Shown piece after piece: positions 8,290 to 17,515 of a DNA stretch of 64,000 nt; within the stretch, counting starts at the first letter, position 1, and each line of letters starts with the position of its first letter. Origin of the DNA: Flavobacterium sp. PMTSA4 (GTDB taxonomy: Bacteria; Bacteroidota; Bacteroidia; Flavobacteriales; Flavobacteriaceae). The stretch is from contig NZ_CP134890.1 of assembly GCF_032098525.1 (NCBI RefSeq), positions 1,364,001 through 1,428,000 of the forward strand, written 5' to 3'. Made by a program: the position numbers and the translations under genes. The notes below the pieces were generated by a model. It searched no databases. It saw nothing but the letters and a program-made list of their open reading frames with translations, and was not told the DNA's origin.

Positions 8290-8634
8290 TTAGACTTCGA
8301 AGTCTTTTTTAATTTCTTTGATTGCTTTTTCAACTTGGTTCTTAATACTTTCGAAAGTTTCGTTAATTTCTTTTCGTTTTCCTTCTCTTTTGGTCCAAGC
8401 TTCAACTTCAAGTATTTCTTGATGAGCCGTTGTCATTCCAAGTAAATCAAGAGTTGGCTTTATTTTATGAGCATAACTGTATGCTAATTTATGGTTTTTG
8501 TTTTCAATTCCAATTTCAATTTGTTTCATATCATCTGGAACTTCACTTACAAAAAGTGAAATAATTTGCATCACGAATTCTGGATCATTATCTGATAATT
8601 CGTAAACTTTTGCTAGGTTGTAGTTTATTGCCAT
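8290..8634 (-). CDS. Hpt domain phosphotransfer protein
   Basis: 114 aa four-helix Hpt domain. The phosphorylatable His is H56 in YSYAHKIKPTLDLLG, the normal HxxKxxxxxLG pattern. Stand-alone Hpt proteins carry phosphate between hybrid kinases and response regulators; no partner kinase or regulator is adjacent, so the partner is unknown. Only one base separates it from the FAH gene upstream. Confidence 0.88.
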   Translation of the reverse strand: MAINYNLAKVYELSDNDPEFVMQIISLFVSEVPDDMKQIEIGIENKNHKLAYSYAHKIKPTLDLLGMTTAHQEILEVEAWTKREGKRKEINETFESIKNQVEKAIKEIKKDFEV

Positions 8635-8635
8635 T

Positions 8636-9247
8636 TTATTTTATGTGTAGACTAAATAATTTCTTATTTTCAATAAATCCTTCTAAAACGTCATTTGAAT
8701 TTATTTTTGAAACACCTTCAGGTGTTCCCGTAAAAATAATATCTCCTTTTTTGAGTGTAAAAAATTGAGAAACATATGAAATAATTTCATCAATCTTCCA
8801 AAGCATATGACTAGTGTTTCCCTGTTGAACCACTTTTCCGTTACTCTTCAATTCAAAAGTAATATTTTCAACGGAATTAATATCACTTTTTGGAAAAAAA
8901 TCACCTATAACCGCTGAACCGTCGAATGCTTTTGCTTTTTCCCAAGGTAATCCTTTCTCTTTCAATTTTGATTGTAAATCTCTTGCCGTAAAATCTATTC
9001 CTAATCCAATTTCATCATAATATTTGTGAGCAAATTTTGGATTAATATACTTCCCTACTTTCGAAATTTTAACCAAAACTTCTACTTCATGATGAATTTC
9101 ATTACTGAATTCTGGAATTACAAAAGGCATTTTTTTTGGTAAAATAGCTGTGTCTGGCTTCAAAAAAATTACAGGTTCATCTGGACGTTCATTGTTTAAC
9201 TCTGCAATGTGATTTACATAATTACGTCCAATACAAATTATCTTCAT
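8636..9247 (-). CDS. Fumarylacetoacetate hydrolase (FAH) family protein
   Basis: 203 aa, the size of a minimal FAH domain. It begins with IICIGRNYVNHIAELNNE and contains PDTAILP, HHEVEVLVKI (metal-binding Glu pair), GIDFTARDLQ and FTGTPEGVSK. The family comprises hydrolases, decarboxylases and hydratase/isomerases on diketo acids, and includes oxaloacetate decarboxylases. The exact substrate cannot be read. The surrounding spacing (1 and 6 bases) indicates an operon with Hpt and the exonuclease. Confidence 0.9.
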   Translation of the reverse strand: MKIICIGRNYVNHIAELNNERPDEPVIFLKPDTAILPKKMPFVIPEFSNEIHHEVEVLVKISKVGKYINPKFAHKYYDEIGLGIDFTARDLQSKLKEKGLPWEKAKAFDGSAVIGDFFPKSDINSVENITFELKSNGKVVQQGNTSHMLWKIDEIISYVSQFFTLKKGDIIFTGTPEGVSKINSNDVLEGFIENKKLFSLHIK

Positions 9248-9253
9248 TTGATA

Positions 9254-10030
9254 TTAAAACAATTTATTATTCAACTTTCTTAATTTGATTCCAGTTAAAA
9301 CTTTCTTGGTATATAATGGAAAATCTGCATTTTGTATCCAACCAAAATAACCTGGTTCATTCTCTAAAACTTCATCTACTAAAGCATTTTTGTGTTTTCC
9401 GAAGGTAAAAATTTCTTGTCCTTTATCATTTAAAGCAATAAACCCAGCAAAATCAACTGATTTTTTTCGAGTAGTAAATTCAGAAAGCGATTTTATATCA
9501 TTCTCTAAATCTTCATATCTATCAAGTTGTGCTTTTAAAATTTCATAGGTTGCCATTGTATCAGCTTCAGCAGAATGGGCATTTTCTAATGATTGGTTAC
9601 AATAAAACTTCAATGCTGCGCTCAACGTTCTTTCTTCTTTTTTATGAAAAATTGTCTGAACATCAACAGAAACTCTATTCTTCATATCAAAATCAACATC
9701 AGCACGCAATAATTCTTCAGCCAATAAAGGAATATCAAATCTATCTGAATTATAACCCGCCAAATCTGAATCTTTAATCATATTATAAATTTGGCCCGAA
9801 AGTTCTTTGAAAGTTGGTTCGTTAGCTACTTTTTCATTTGTAATTCCATGAACAGCTGTAGCTTGAAAAGGAATAGGAATTGTTGGATTTACCAACCAAG
9901 TCTTACTTTCTTTATTTCCGTTTGGAAACACTTTGAAAATTGCTATTTCAACAATTCTATCTTTAGCAACATCAATTCCAGTAGTTTCTAAATCAAAAAA
10001 GCAAATTGGTCTGTTTAATTTTAACTCCAT
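9254..10030 (-). CDS. 3'-5' exonuclease, DnaQ/DEDDh family
   Basis: 258 aa. The DEDDh residues can be read: ExoI FFDLETTGID (D13, E15), ExoII in LAGYNSDRFDIPLL, and ExoIII HSAEADTMAT (His and Asp). A C-terminal extension (~180-258) carries a GKHKNALVDEV...GYFGWI segment common to flavobacterial homologues. It resembles the epsilon proofreading subunit but is separate from DNA polymerase III. A TATCTTTG -7 element (10048-10055) lies upstream. Confidence 0.92.
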   Translation of the reverse strand: MELKLNRPICFFDLETTGIDVAKDRIVEIAIFKVFPNGNKESKTWLVNPTIPIPFQATAVHGITNEKVANEPTFKELSGQIYNMIKDSDLAGYNSDRFDIPLLAEELLRADVDFDMKNRVSVDVQTIFHKKEERTLSAALKFYCNQSLENAHSAEADTMATYEILKAQLDRYEDLENDIKSLSEFTTRKKSVDFAGFIALNDKGQEIFTFGKHKNALVDEVLENEPGYFGWIQNADFPLYTKKVLTGIKLRKLNNKLF

Positions 10031-10047
10031 TATATATTTTTAGTTAA

Positions 10048-10055
10048 CAAAGATA
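10048..10055 (-). promoter_or_regulatory. -7 element upstream of the exonuclease operon
   Basis: TATCTTTG on the minus strand fits TAnnTTTG perfectly, 17 bases before the start codon. No good TTTG at -33 is seen. Confidence 0.5.
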
Positions 10056-10106
10056 AAATTTTGAACTTAGCTTTTATTGTTAAAATATGTTAATTCATTT
10101 TTTATC

Positions 10107-10140
10107 AAAAAAAATCCCGATTATTAAATCGGGATTTTTA
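10107..10140 (-). terminator. Terminator after the E2 gene
   Basis: AAATCCCGATT pairs with AATCGGGATTT around a 3-base loop. On the minus strand it is followed by a T run and lies 6 bases past the E2 stop. Confidence 0.85.
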
Positions 10141-10146
10141 TATGTT

Positions 10147-11526
10147 TTAATAATCTCTATTGACATCAAAAGATTCTAAATATTCGGCTACACGTTTCAC
10201 AAAACTTCCACCTAAAGCGCCATCAACAACTCGATGATCATAACTGTGTGACAAAAACATTTTTTGACGAATTCCAATAAAATCACCTTCTGGAGTTTCA
10301 ATGACCGCAGGAACTTTTCTAATAGCACCAAGTGCTAAAATTCCAACTTGAGGTTGATTAATAATTGGTGTACCGAAAACAGAACCAAAAGTACCAACAT
10401 TGGTAACTGTATATGTTCCACCTTGAGTATCATCTGGTTTTAATTTACCTGCTTTTGCTCTATTTCCTAAATCGTTTACTGCTTTTGCCATCCCAACAAT
10501 ATTTAATTCATCAGCATTTTTAATTACAGGAACAATTAAATTTCCATTTGGTAAAGCCGCAGCCATACCTAAATTAATATTTTTACGTTTAATGATATTT
10601 TCACCATCAACCGAAATGTTCATCATTGGGAAATCTTTCAACGCTTTGGCAACTGCTTCCATAAAAATTGGTGTAAATGTTAATTTTTCACCTTCACGCT
10701 TTTCAAAAGCTGTTTTTACTTTATCACGCCATTTTACAATATTAGTCACATCAACTTCAATAAATGATTGAACATGCGCTGAAGTTTGTACAGATTCAAC
10801 CATATATTTAGAAATCAACTTACGCATTCTGTCCATTTCTATAATTTCATCACCGCCATTCACAGAAACAGGAGCTTTTGGAGTTTCAACTTTTGCAGCA
10901 GTAGGTTGAGATATTGGTTTTGGAGTTTCAACTTGCGCAGGTGCAGAAATAGTTTCTGGTGCTGGTGTTGAAACTGGTGTTGAAGGAGTTTGTATTGAAA
11001 CACCATTTGATTTTCTACTTTCAACAAACTTTAAAATATCTTCTTTAGTAACTCTTCCTTCTTTTCCTGAACCTGAAATCGAATTTAATTCACCAATAGA
11101 AACGCCTTCTTGTTGCGCAATATTTTTAACCAATGGAGAGAAAAATTTATCTGAACTTGAAAAATCTGTTTTTTCTAAAACAACAGGCGCAACACTTTCT
11201 TTTGCTGCTTCAAAGGTTTTTGTGACTTCTGCAACTGCTGCAGGAACAACTGCTTGAACAGTTGGCACTGCTTGAACTGAAGAACCTTCTGTTTCAATAT
11301 AAGCAATAGTTTGACCAACTTTCACAACATCATTTACTTGAAACAAAATTTCAGACAATGTTCCTGATACTTCACTCGGAACTTCGCTATCTACTTTGTC
11401 CGTTGCAATTTCCAAAACTGCCTCGTCAGCATTAATGGTATCGCCAACGTTTTTTAACCAATTGGTAATGGTTGCTTCTGCAACGCTTTCTCCCATTTTT
11501 GGTAATTTCAATTCAAACTTTGCCAT
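10147..11526 (-). CDS. Dihydrolipoamide acyltransferase (E2), probably branched-chain 2-oxoacid dehydrogenase
   Basis: 459 aa. One lipoyl domain (1-80) with the lipoylated Lys in EIATDKVDSEV (K44), a Pro/Ala/Thr-rich linker, a peripheral subunit-binding domain (~130-170: FFSPLVKNIAQQEGV...GKEGRVTKEDIL), a second linker, and the catalytic domain ending in SHSYDHRVVDGALGG (active His431, Asp435). E2 passes acyl groups from lipoate to CoA. A single lipoyl domain and the N-terminus KFELKLPKMGESVAEATI fit branched-chain E2 of flavobacteria rather than the two-lipoyl pyruvate E2; this assignment is inferred. Confidence 0.9.
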   Translation of the reverse strand: MAKFELKLPKMGESVAEATITNWLKNVGDTINADEAVLEIATDKVDSEVPSEVSGTLSEILFQVNDVVKVGQTIAYIETEGSSVQAVPTVQAVVPAAVAEVTKTFEAAKESVAPVVLEKTDFSSSDKFFSPLVKNIAQQEGVSIGELNSISGSGKEGRVTKEDILKFVESRKSNGVSIQTPSTPVSTPAPETISAPAQVETPKPISQPTAAKVETPKAPVSVNGGDEIIEMDRMRKLISKYMVESVQTSAHVQSFIEVDVTNIVKWRDKVKTAFEKREGEKLTFTPIFMEAVAKALKDFPMMNISVDGENIIKRKNINLGMAAALPNGNLIVPVIKNADELNIVGMAKAVNDLGNRAKAGKLKPDDTQGGTYTVTNVGTFGSVFGTPIINQPQVGILALGAIRKVPAVIETPEGDFIGIRQKMFLSHSYDHRVVDGALGGSFVKRVAEYLESFDVNRDY

Positions 11527-11559
11527 AATTGTAAACTAAAGTGTGGTTGTATTTCTATG

Positions 11560-11567
11560 CAAAAGTA
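11560..11567 (-). promoter_or_regulatory. -7 element upstream of the E2 gene
   Basis: TACTTTTG on the minus strand matches TAnnTTTG, 33 bases before the start codon. No convincing -33 element is seen. Confidence 0.5.
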
Positions 11568-11642
11568 CTAAATATTGAACTTAAGCGATAATTTACTGGT
11601 TTTACTTATTAATAATTTCGAGATAGTTTATCAACATTTTGA

Positions 11643-12800
11643 CTAAACAAAAATAATTTCACCTCTGTCATTACTGCTATTACTTCCTAATAAATAACCA
11701 CTTTCGGGAACTAAAAATTTGAATGTAAACATTTTAGATTTTTCTTCCATAAACGAAAGTGATTCCTTGAAATTACAGTAATTAACATCAAAAATTATTT
11801 CAGTTTTACTATTCTTCGAAATCGATTGCGAAAATACTACTTTTCCATTTTCTAGTGGACTAATTTGAATATTTTTTTGAAGTTTATCAGATAATTTATC
11901 CTTTAAAGTTATATTATCAGAAATCAAAACATAGTTTTCTGGGTTTGATTTTGCAGGCTTTTTGGCTTGACTTTTTTTCAAAAAAGAAAACAGAATTGAA
12001 CCTGTTTTCATAAAAAATGTAAAGAAAAAAGATTTCTTAAAATGTTTAGCATAGAAATAATTCATTGCTTCTTGAAAACGTTTTATATACTTTTCATCTC
12101 TAACTGTACTTTCACCTTTAAAATGAACTACAGTTGTATCATGAAAATAATAATTGATTTTCTTTTTTTGCAAAACCATATAACTCAAATCAATATCATC
12201 AGCATACATAAAGCATTTTTCGTCAAAACCGCCAACTTCATTATATAAGTTGCGTTCTAAAAACATAAAAGCACCTACTAGAATTTCAATTTCACCCGAT
12301 TGATTTTTGTCCAAATGTTGTGCATAATATTTATTGAACAAAGTGTTATATGGAAACCATTTATACATCCCAAAAACTTTTGTAAAAGCAACCCAAGGTG
12401 TTGGAATTCCACGTTTACTTTCGGGTAAAAATTTTCCTGAGCCGTCAATTAGTTTACATCCAATAATTCCTGTTTTTTGAATTAAAAGATTAGAATTAAA
12501 TATTTTATGAAAAGTATCTTCTGAAACAATAGTATCAGGATTCAGTATACAGATATATTTGCCTTTTGCTTGTTCAACGGCAATGTTATTCCCTTTTGGA
12601 AAACCTAGGTTTTCTTTATTCTCAATGAGTTTGATTTGAGGAAATTTAGCTTTCATCATTGCACAACTATCATCGGAAGAATTGTTGTCAACCACAATAA
12701 TTTCGGCATCCAAATTTTGAATAGCTTTTTGTACACTCAAAACGCAGAGTTCCAAAAAGTAACGAACATTATAATTAAGTATGATTACCGATAGTTGCAT
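11643..12800 (-). CDS. Family 2 glycosyltransferase
   Basis: 385 aa. The GT-A core is at the N-terminus (SVIILNYNVRYFLELC; VVDNNSSDDS; ENLGFPKGNN; CILNPDT as the DxD-like metal site; GGFDEKCFMYADDIDL as the acceptor region). It looks like a rhamnosyl- or galactofuranosyl-transferase type enzyme of cell-surface polysaccharide synthesis, probably acting at the cytoplasmic face. The C-terminal ~120 residues form a separate strand-rich region of unknown role. It is divergent from the ABC-F gene. Confidence 0.9.
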   Translation of the reverse strand: MQLSVIILNYNVRYFLELCVLSVQKAIQNLDAEIIVVDNNSSDDSCAMMKAKFPQIKLIENKENLGFPKGNNIAVEQAKGKYICILNPDTIVSEDTFHKIFNSNLLIQKTGIIGCKLIDGSGKFLPESKRGIPTPWVAFTKVFGMYKWFPYNTLFNKYYAQHLDKNQSGEIEILVGAFMFLERNLYNEVGGFDEKCFMYADDIDLSYMVLQKKKINYYFHDTTVVHFKGESTVRDEKYIKRFQEAMNYFYAKHFKKSFFFTFFMKTGSILFSFLKKSQAKKPAKSNPENYVLISDNITLKDKLSDKLQKNIQISPLENGKVVFSQSISKNSKTEIIFDVNYCNFKESLSFMEEKSKMFTFKFLVPESGYLLGSNSSNDRGEIIFV

Positions 12801-12866
12801 TCGACAAATATAACGTGAAAAAATATCAATTTGAAAATTTGAAACTTTTGTAATGCTTTAAAATAG

Positions 12867-12874
12867 TACTTTTG
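12867..12874 (+). promoter_or_regulatory. -7 element of the ABC-F gene
   Basis: TACTTTTG fits TAnnTTTG, 24 bases before the GTG start. TTTG words upstream sit at spacings (16 and 25 bp) outside the usual window. Confidence 0.5.
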
Positions 12875-12897
12875 CATAAATTTTAGAAATCTCAATT

Positions 12898-14760
12898 GTG
12901 AATTACCTTTCAGTAGAAAATATATCCAAAGCTTTTGGTGAACGAGTATTGTTTAAAGACATCTCTTTTGGCATCAATAAAGACCAAAAAATTGCTTTTA
13001 TTGCCAAAAATGGTTCAGGAAAAACCTGTGTCATGAAAATCATCAATGGTGAAGATGAACCAGATTCTGGACAAGTTGTAGTTAGAAAAGGTTTGAACAT
13101 GGCTTTTCTTTCGCAAAACAATAATTTACAAGACGAATTGACTATTGAGGAAAGTATTTTTGCTTCAGATAATCAAATCCTTCATGTGATTGAGCGTTAT
13201 GAAAAAGCGCTTGAAAATCCTGAAGATGAAGAAAAATACCAATTGGCATTTGATGAAATGGACCGATACAATGCTTGGGATTTTGAAACACAATTCAAGC
13301 AAATTCTTTCCAAACTTAAACTTGACGATTTAAAACTCAAAGTAAAAAGTCTTTCTGGTGGCCAAAAAAAACGTTTGTCATTAGCTATAATTCTTATTAA
13401 TCGTCCGGATTTATTGATTTTGGATGAACCAACAAACCATTTAGATTTAGAAATGATTGAATGGTTAGAAAGTTATTTTGCCAAAGAAAACATCACGCTA
13501 TTTATGGTTACACACGACCGATTCTTTTTGGAACGTGTTTGTAACGAAATTATCGAGTTAGACAACGGAAAGTTATATTCTTACAAAGGCAATTATTCTT
13601 ATTATTTAGAGAAAAAAGAAGAACGTATTGCTATGGAAAATGCTACGATTGACAAAGCACAAAATCTTTTTGTAAAAGAATTGGCTTGGATGCGTCGTCA
13701 ACCAAAAGCACGAACTACCAAATCTAAATCGCGTCAGGATGATTTTTATAAAATAAAAGAAGTTGCTGAAAGTCGCCGAAAAGAAAATGTAGTAGAACTC
13801 GAAATCAACATGGAACGCATGGGAAGTAAGATTATTGAGTTGCACAAATTGTATAAAAAATTCAAAGACAAAACGATATTAGACAATTTCAGTTATGATT
13901 TTCAACGTGGCGAACGCATTGGAATTATTGGTAAAAACGGAACCGGAAAATCTACTTTTCTAAATATTTTAACTAAAACAACACAACCCGATGCAGGAAA
14001 AGTGGTTGTTGGTGATACGATAAAAATTGGCTATTACACACAAAGTGGAATTAATCCAAAACCTGGTCAAAAAGTTATTGATATAATTAAGGAATATGGC
14101 GAATACATTCCGCTAACGAAAGGAAAAATTATTTCGGCTTCGCAATTATTGGAGCGATTTCTTTTTGACGCCAAAAAACAATATGATTTTGTAGAAAAAT
14201 TGAGTGGTGGCGAATTGAAACGTTTGTATTTGTGTACCGTTTTAATCCAAAATCCAAATTTTTTAATTCTGGATGAGCCAACAAATGATTTGGATATTGT
14301 AACGTTGAATGTTTTAGAAAGTTTCCTTTTAGATTATCCAGGGTGTTTGCTTGTGGTTTCTCACGACCGATATTTCATGGATAAAATTGTAGACCATTTA
14401 TTTATTTTTAGAGGTGAAGGAATTATTGAAGATTTTCCAGGAAATTATTCAGATTTCAGAGCTTATGAAGATAGTTCAGAACCTAAAAACTTATCAAACG
14501 TCAGTACTGAAAAAGTAAATTGGAAACAAAATAACCCAACAACTGTTGGTTTGAATTTTAACGAACAAAAGGAATTCAACAAAATTGAACGTGAAATTAA
14601 GGATTTAGAATACGAGAAAAAGCAAATCGAAAATTTGTTTTCAGAAGGAAAAGTTGCAGACAATGACATTGAGAAAAAAGCTTTGGAATTGCAAAAAATT
14701 ATCGAAAAATTAGAACAAAAAGAAGAACGTTGGTTTGAACTTTCTTCAAAAATGGAATAA
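12898..14760 (+). CDS. ABC-F family ATPase (Uup-like)
   Basis: 620 aa from a GTG start. Two ATP-binding cassettes in one chain with no membrane segment: Walker A KNGSGKT and GKNGTGKST, signatures LSGGQKKR and LSGGELKR, Walker B LLILDEPTNHLD and FLILDEPTNDLD. A charged linker (~240-300) joins them and a Glu/Lys-rich coiled coil closes the protein (~540-615), the Uup layout. ABC-F proteins act on the ribosome rather than in transport. The stop overlaps the next start by one base (TAATG), so the methyltransferase is translationally coupled. Confidence 0.95.
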   Translation: MNYLSVENISKAFGERVLFKDISFGINKDQKIAFIAKNGSGKTCVMKIINGEDEPDSGQVVVRKGLNMAFLSQNNNLQDELTIEESIFASDNQILHVIERYEKALENPEDEEKYQLAFDEMDRYNAWDFETQFKQILSKLKLDDLKLKVKSLSGGQKKRLSLAIILINRPDLLILDEPTNHLDLEMIEWLESYFAKENITLFMVTHDRFFLERVCNEIIELDNGKLYSYKGNYSYYLEKKEERIAMENATIDKAQNLFVKELAWMRRQPKARTTKSKSRQDDFYKIKEVAESRRKENVVELEINMERMGSKIIELHKLYKKFKDKTILDNFSYDFQRGERIGIIGKNGTGKSTFLNILTKTTQPDAGKVVVGDTIKIGYYTQSGINPKPGQKVIDIIKEYGEYIPLTKGKIISASQLLERFLFDAKKQYDFVEKLSGGELKRLYLCTVLIQNPNFLILDEPTNDLDIVTLNVLESFLLDYPGCLLVVSHDRYFMDKIVDHLFIFRGEGIIEDFPGNYSDFRAYEDSSEPKNLSNVSTEKVNWKQNNPTTVGLNFNEQKEFNKIEREIKDLEYEKKQIENLFSEGKVADNDIEKKALELQKIIEKLEQKEERWFELSSKME

Positions 14761-15539
14761 TGTTTCAAATAGTAAAATCATATTTAAAATTTCTCTGGAA
14801 TTCCAAAAACGAACACGGAGTGCATTCGCCGTTTGTATTTGATTTAGTCACCAAATGTTTTTACGACAAAAAGAATTATCCAGAATATTCCATTTTAAAA
14901 AACTATAGAAATTCAGTTTTAACCAATAATCAATTCATTGAAGTAACCGATTTTGGTGCTGGTTCAAGAGTTTTTAAAAGCAACAAAAGACAAGTTTCTC
15001 AAATTGCTAAAACAGCTGGAATTTCTAGAAAAAGAGCTGAATTACTGTTTAGAATTACAAATTATTTTCAACCATCAACTATTTTAGAAATTGGAACTTC
15101 TCTTGGTTTAGCCACTTCGGCATTGTCATTAGGTAACCCAAAAGCAAAAATTACAACATTAGAAGGTTGTCCAAATACATTATCTGAAGCAAAAAAAAAC
15201 TTTACAATTTCAAAACTTCAGAACGTTGATTTTATAAATACTAAATTCCCATCTTATTTAAAGAATATAAAATCTGAAAATTCAAACTTCAAACTTATCT
15301 ATTTTGACGGAAATCATTCAAAAACTGCAACTTTAGACTATTTTAAATTGCTTTTGCCAACAATTACCAATGATAGTGTTTGGATTTTTGATGACATACA
15401 TTGGAGCATTGAAATGGAACAAGCATGGGAAATCATAAAAAAACACCCAAAAGTAACAGTTACGATAGACACGTTTCAATGGGGAATTGTTTTTTTTAGA
15501 AGTGAACAGGAAAAAGAAGATTTTGTAATCAGAGTTTGA
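14760..15539 (+). CDS. Class I SAM-dependent methyltransferase
   Basis: 259 aa. The N-terminus NEHGVHSPFVFDLV is a hallmark of a Bacteroidota methyltransferase group. SAM-binding motif I is LEIGTSLGLATSAL (~100-113), the acidic residue after strand 2 is in TLEGCP, and FDGNHSKTATLDYF and IFDDIHWS resemble the O-methyltransferase active-site strands. The substrate is unknown. It is coupled to the ABC-F gene, which hints at a translation-related target, but only by context. Confidence 0.87.
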   Translation: MFQIVKSYLKFLWNSKNEHGVHSPFVFDLVTKCFYDKKNYPEYSILKNYRNSVLTNNQFIEVTDFGAGSRVFKSNKRQVSQIAKTAGISRKRAELLFRITNYFQPSTILEIGTSLGLATSALSLGNPKAKITTLEGCPNTLSEAKKNFTISKLQNVDFINTKFPSYLKNIKSENSNFKLIYFDGNHSKTATLDYFKLLLPTITNDSVWIFDDIHWSIEMEQAWEIIKKHPKVTVTIDTFQWGIVFFRSEQEKEDFVIRV

Positions 15540-15577
15540 GAAAAATAAATTTTCTATTTTTATAAAAAATATTCCTT

Positions 15578-16588
15578 TTGAAATCAATAGATACTTTAAA
15601 CGTTGGATTAATTGTTCTTTCGTTAATTTTAGCTTACTTCTTGCCTTTTGAGCTTTTTTTATTTTCATATGCAGTCCTTGGACCATTACATTATGCCACA
15701 GAAATCAATTGGTTAGATAAAAAAAACTATTTTATTAAATCCAAAAAATGGATTTATACTTTTTTAGTTCTTTGCTTAATTCTTTCTATTCCACATTTTT
15801 TTAATCTACCCTATTTTTCGAGTTTAAAAGAAAATTCGTTTGTACATTCATTAATTCGCAAAAGTGCCAATTCGAACAGTTATATTCTGTTGATCAGCTT
15901 TCTTTTAGCAATTGGCTTGATTTACTTAGACAAAGCAAAATCAATAATTATTTATGGAATTCTAAGTTTAATAATTGCAAATTTTATAATATCAACTTTC
16001 TCAGTAACAGAAATTATATTAACTATTTTTGTTCCAACTATAATTCATGTTTATTTATTTACATTACTTTTCATGATTTATGGAACAATTAACAAAAAAA
16101 CATTTCCAGGAATTCTTGCAATAGTTTTTCTAATTCTAGTTCCATTTTTTGTTAGTTTCTATCCTATAAATACCAATAATTATAGTTTTTCAGGTACAAC
16201 TCGTGATACTTTTTACGCTTCAGGAATGCATAATTTAAATTATTATATAGCTACATTGTTATCAAATAATAATGATGGTAAATTTTTGTTAATCTCCGAA
16301 ATTGGGCTGAAAATTCAAGTTTTTGTGGCTTTTTGTTATACTTATCATTACTTAAATTGGTTTTCAAAAACTTCTATAATCGGCTGGAACAAGAATGCTT
16401 CTAAAATTAGAATTTTTGTAATTCTTGCTATTTGGATTGCTAGTATCGGGTTGTATTTTTATAATTATAAAGTAGGTTTGTCAGCATTATTTTTTCTCAG
16501 TATGCTTCATGTTTTATATGAGTTTCCTTTAAATGTAACAACTATAAAACTCATTTTTAAAAAACTGTTTATTCCAAAAACAACTTAA
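15578..16588 (+). CDS. Polytopic membrane protein with conserved-looking His motifs
   Basis: 336 aa, read from a TTG at 15578 because no ATG lies between the previous stop and the first membrane helix. About eight to nine membrane segments. Histidines sit near membrane boundaries: GPLHYATEINWL, TIIHVYLF, ASGMHNLNYY, YTYHYLNWFSKT and MLHVLYEFPLN, a layout reminiscent of di-iron membrane oxygenases such as the Brp/Blh beta-carotene cleavage family, though that family's exact motifs are not clearly present. Function is unassigned. It is 38 bases from the methyltransferase and may be co-transcribed. Confidence 0.75.
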   Translation: MKSIDTLNVGLIVLSLILAYFLPFELFLFSYAVLGPLHYATEINWLDKKNYFIKSKKWIYTFLVLCLILSIPHFFNLPYFSSLKENSFVHSLIRKSANSNSYILLISFLLAIGLIYLDKAKSIIIYGILSLIIANFIISTFSVTEIILTIFVPTIIHVYLFTLLFMIYGTINKKTFPGILAIVFLILVPFFVSFYPINTNNYSFSGTTRDTFYASGMHNLNYYIATLLSNNNDGKFLLISEIGLKIQVFVAFCYTYHYLNWFSKTSIIGWNKNASKIRIFVILAIWIASIGLYFYNYKVGLSALFFLSMLHVLYEFPLNVTTIKLIFKKLFIPKTT

Positions 16589-16667
16589 AAAAACAATAAA
16601 ATTGTAACAATTTGAAATGAATTTAGTCCTATTAAATGTATTCCAAAATAAATAATTCGATTAAAAA

Positions 16668-17366
16668 ATGGCAAATCCATTAATAGATATAAAACAAATC
16701 AAAAGAGATTTTGTTCTAGGCAGCGAAATTATAAATGTTTTAAAAGGTATTGATTTACAAATCAACAAAGGCGAATATGTTGCATTAATGGGACCAAGTG
16801 GTTCTGGAAAATCTACTCTGATGAACCTTTTAGGATGTTTAGACACTGCAACTTCTGGAACATATATTTTAAATGGAAATGATGTTTCACAAATGCATGA
16901 CGACGAATTAGCAGAAATCAGAAACAAAGAAATTGGTTTTGTCTTTCAAACATTTAATCTTTTACCTCGCACAACGGCTTTAGACAATGTCGCTTTGCCA
17001 ATGATTTATGCTGGACACGCAAAATCAGAACGAAATATTCGTGCAACAGAAGTTTTAAATCAAGTTGGTCTTGGCGACAGAATGGACCATCAACCCAATC
17101 AACTTTCTGGTGGTCAACGTCAACGTGTTGCCGTTGCTCGTGCATTAGTCAACAAACCTTCAATTATTCTTGCCGACGAACCAACAGGAAATTTAGATAG
17201 TAAAACCTCAGTTGAAATCATGAATCTTTTCAACGAAATTCATAAAAATGGTAACACAGTAATTCTTGTAACTCACGAAGAAGACATTGCTGCCTATGCG
17301 CACAGAATCATTCGTTTGCGTGACGGAATGATTGAAAGTGATAACCTTAACGACAAGCACAAATAA
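16668..17366 (+). CDS. ABC transporter ATP-binding protein, LolD/MacB type
   Basis: 232 aa. Walker A GPSGSGKST (~39-47), Q-loop FVFQTFNLLPRTTALDNV, signature LSGGQRQRVAVARAL, Walker B IILADEPTGNLD, switch His in VTHEE. The NLLPRTTALDNVALP wording places it among LolD/MacB ATPases, which power mechanotransmission export of lipoproteins or peptides. No permease gene is adjacent, so the cognate FtsX-like partner must be encoded elsewhere. Confidence 0.92.
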   Translation: MANPLIDIKQIKRDFVLGSEIINVLKGIDLQINKGEYVALMGPSGSGKSTLMNLLGCLDTATSGTYILNGNDVSQMHDDELAEIRNKEIGFVFQTFNLLPRTTALDNVALPMIYAGHAKSERNIRATEVLNQVGLGDRMDHQPNQLSGGQRQRVAVARALVNKPSIILADEPTGNLDSKTSVEIMNLFNEIHKNGNTVILVTHEEDIAAYAHRIIRLRDGMIESDNLNDKHK

Positions 17367-17399
17367 TTTGAAGCAAATGGTTTGGGTAATTTTATTTAT

Positions 17400-17456
17400 G
17401 TAATTCCTGCTTTTCGTTACAATCTCTTCGAGGATTTCCACTTCAATCAGGGCTAA
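17400..17456 (-). ncRNA. Candidate structured intergenic element (possibly flavo-1-like)
   Basis: Between two plus-strand genes the minus strand reads TTAGCCCTGATTGAAGTGG, then a CTCGAAGAG hairpin, then GTAACGAAAAGCAGG. CCCTG at the 5' side can pair with CAGG at the 3' side, closing the inner stem. From memory, very similar AGCCCTGAT...AGCAGGAA strings are scattered between genes in Flavobacteriia, and a conserved RNA called flavo-1 is reported from that group. I cannot confirm identity without a covariance-model search. Confidence 0.35.
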
Positions 17457-17478
17457 AAATAATCCATAGCATTTTTTG

Positions 17479-17486
17479 TATCTTTG
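17479..17486 (+). promoter_or_regulatory. -7 element upstream of the adenosyltransferase gene
   Basis: TATCTTTG fits TAnnTTTG and lies 29 bases before the ATG; no clear -33 element. Confidence 0.5.
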
Positions 17487-17515
17487 AGAATTAAAAAATC
17501 CAATTTATTACATCC

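Noticed and set aside
14463..14768. 101-aa minus-strand open frame at the ABC-F end
   Set aside because: It is the complement of a Lys/Glu-rich coiled coil, which gives Phe/Ser-rich shadow frames.
15333..15686. 117-aa minus-strand open frame
   Set aside because: It lies across the methyltransferase and membrane protein genes in the opposite strand and has the composition of a shadow frame.
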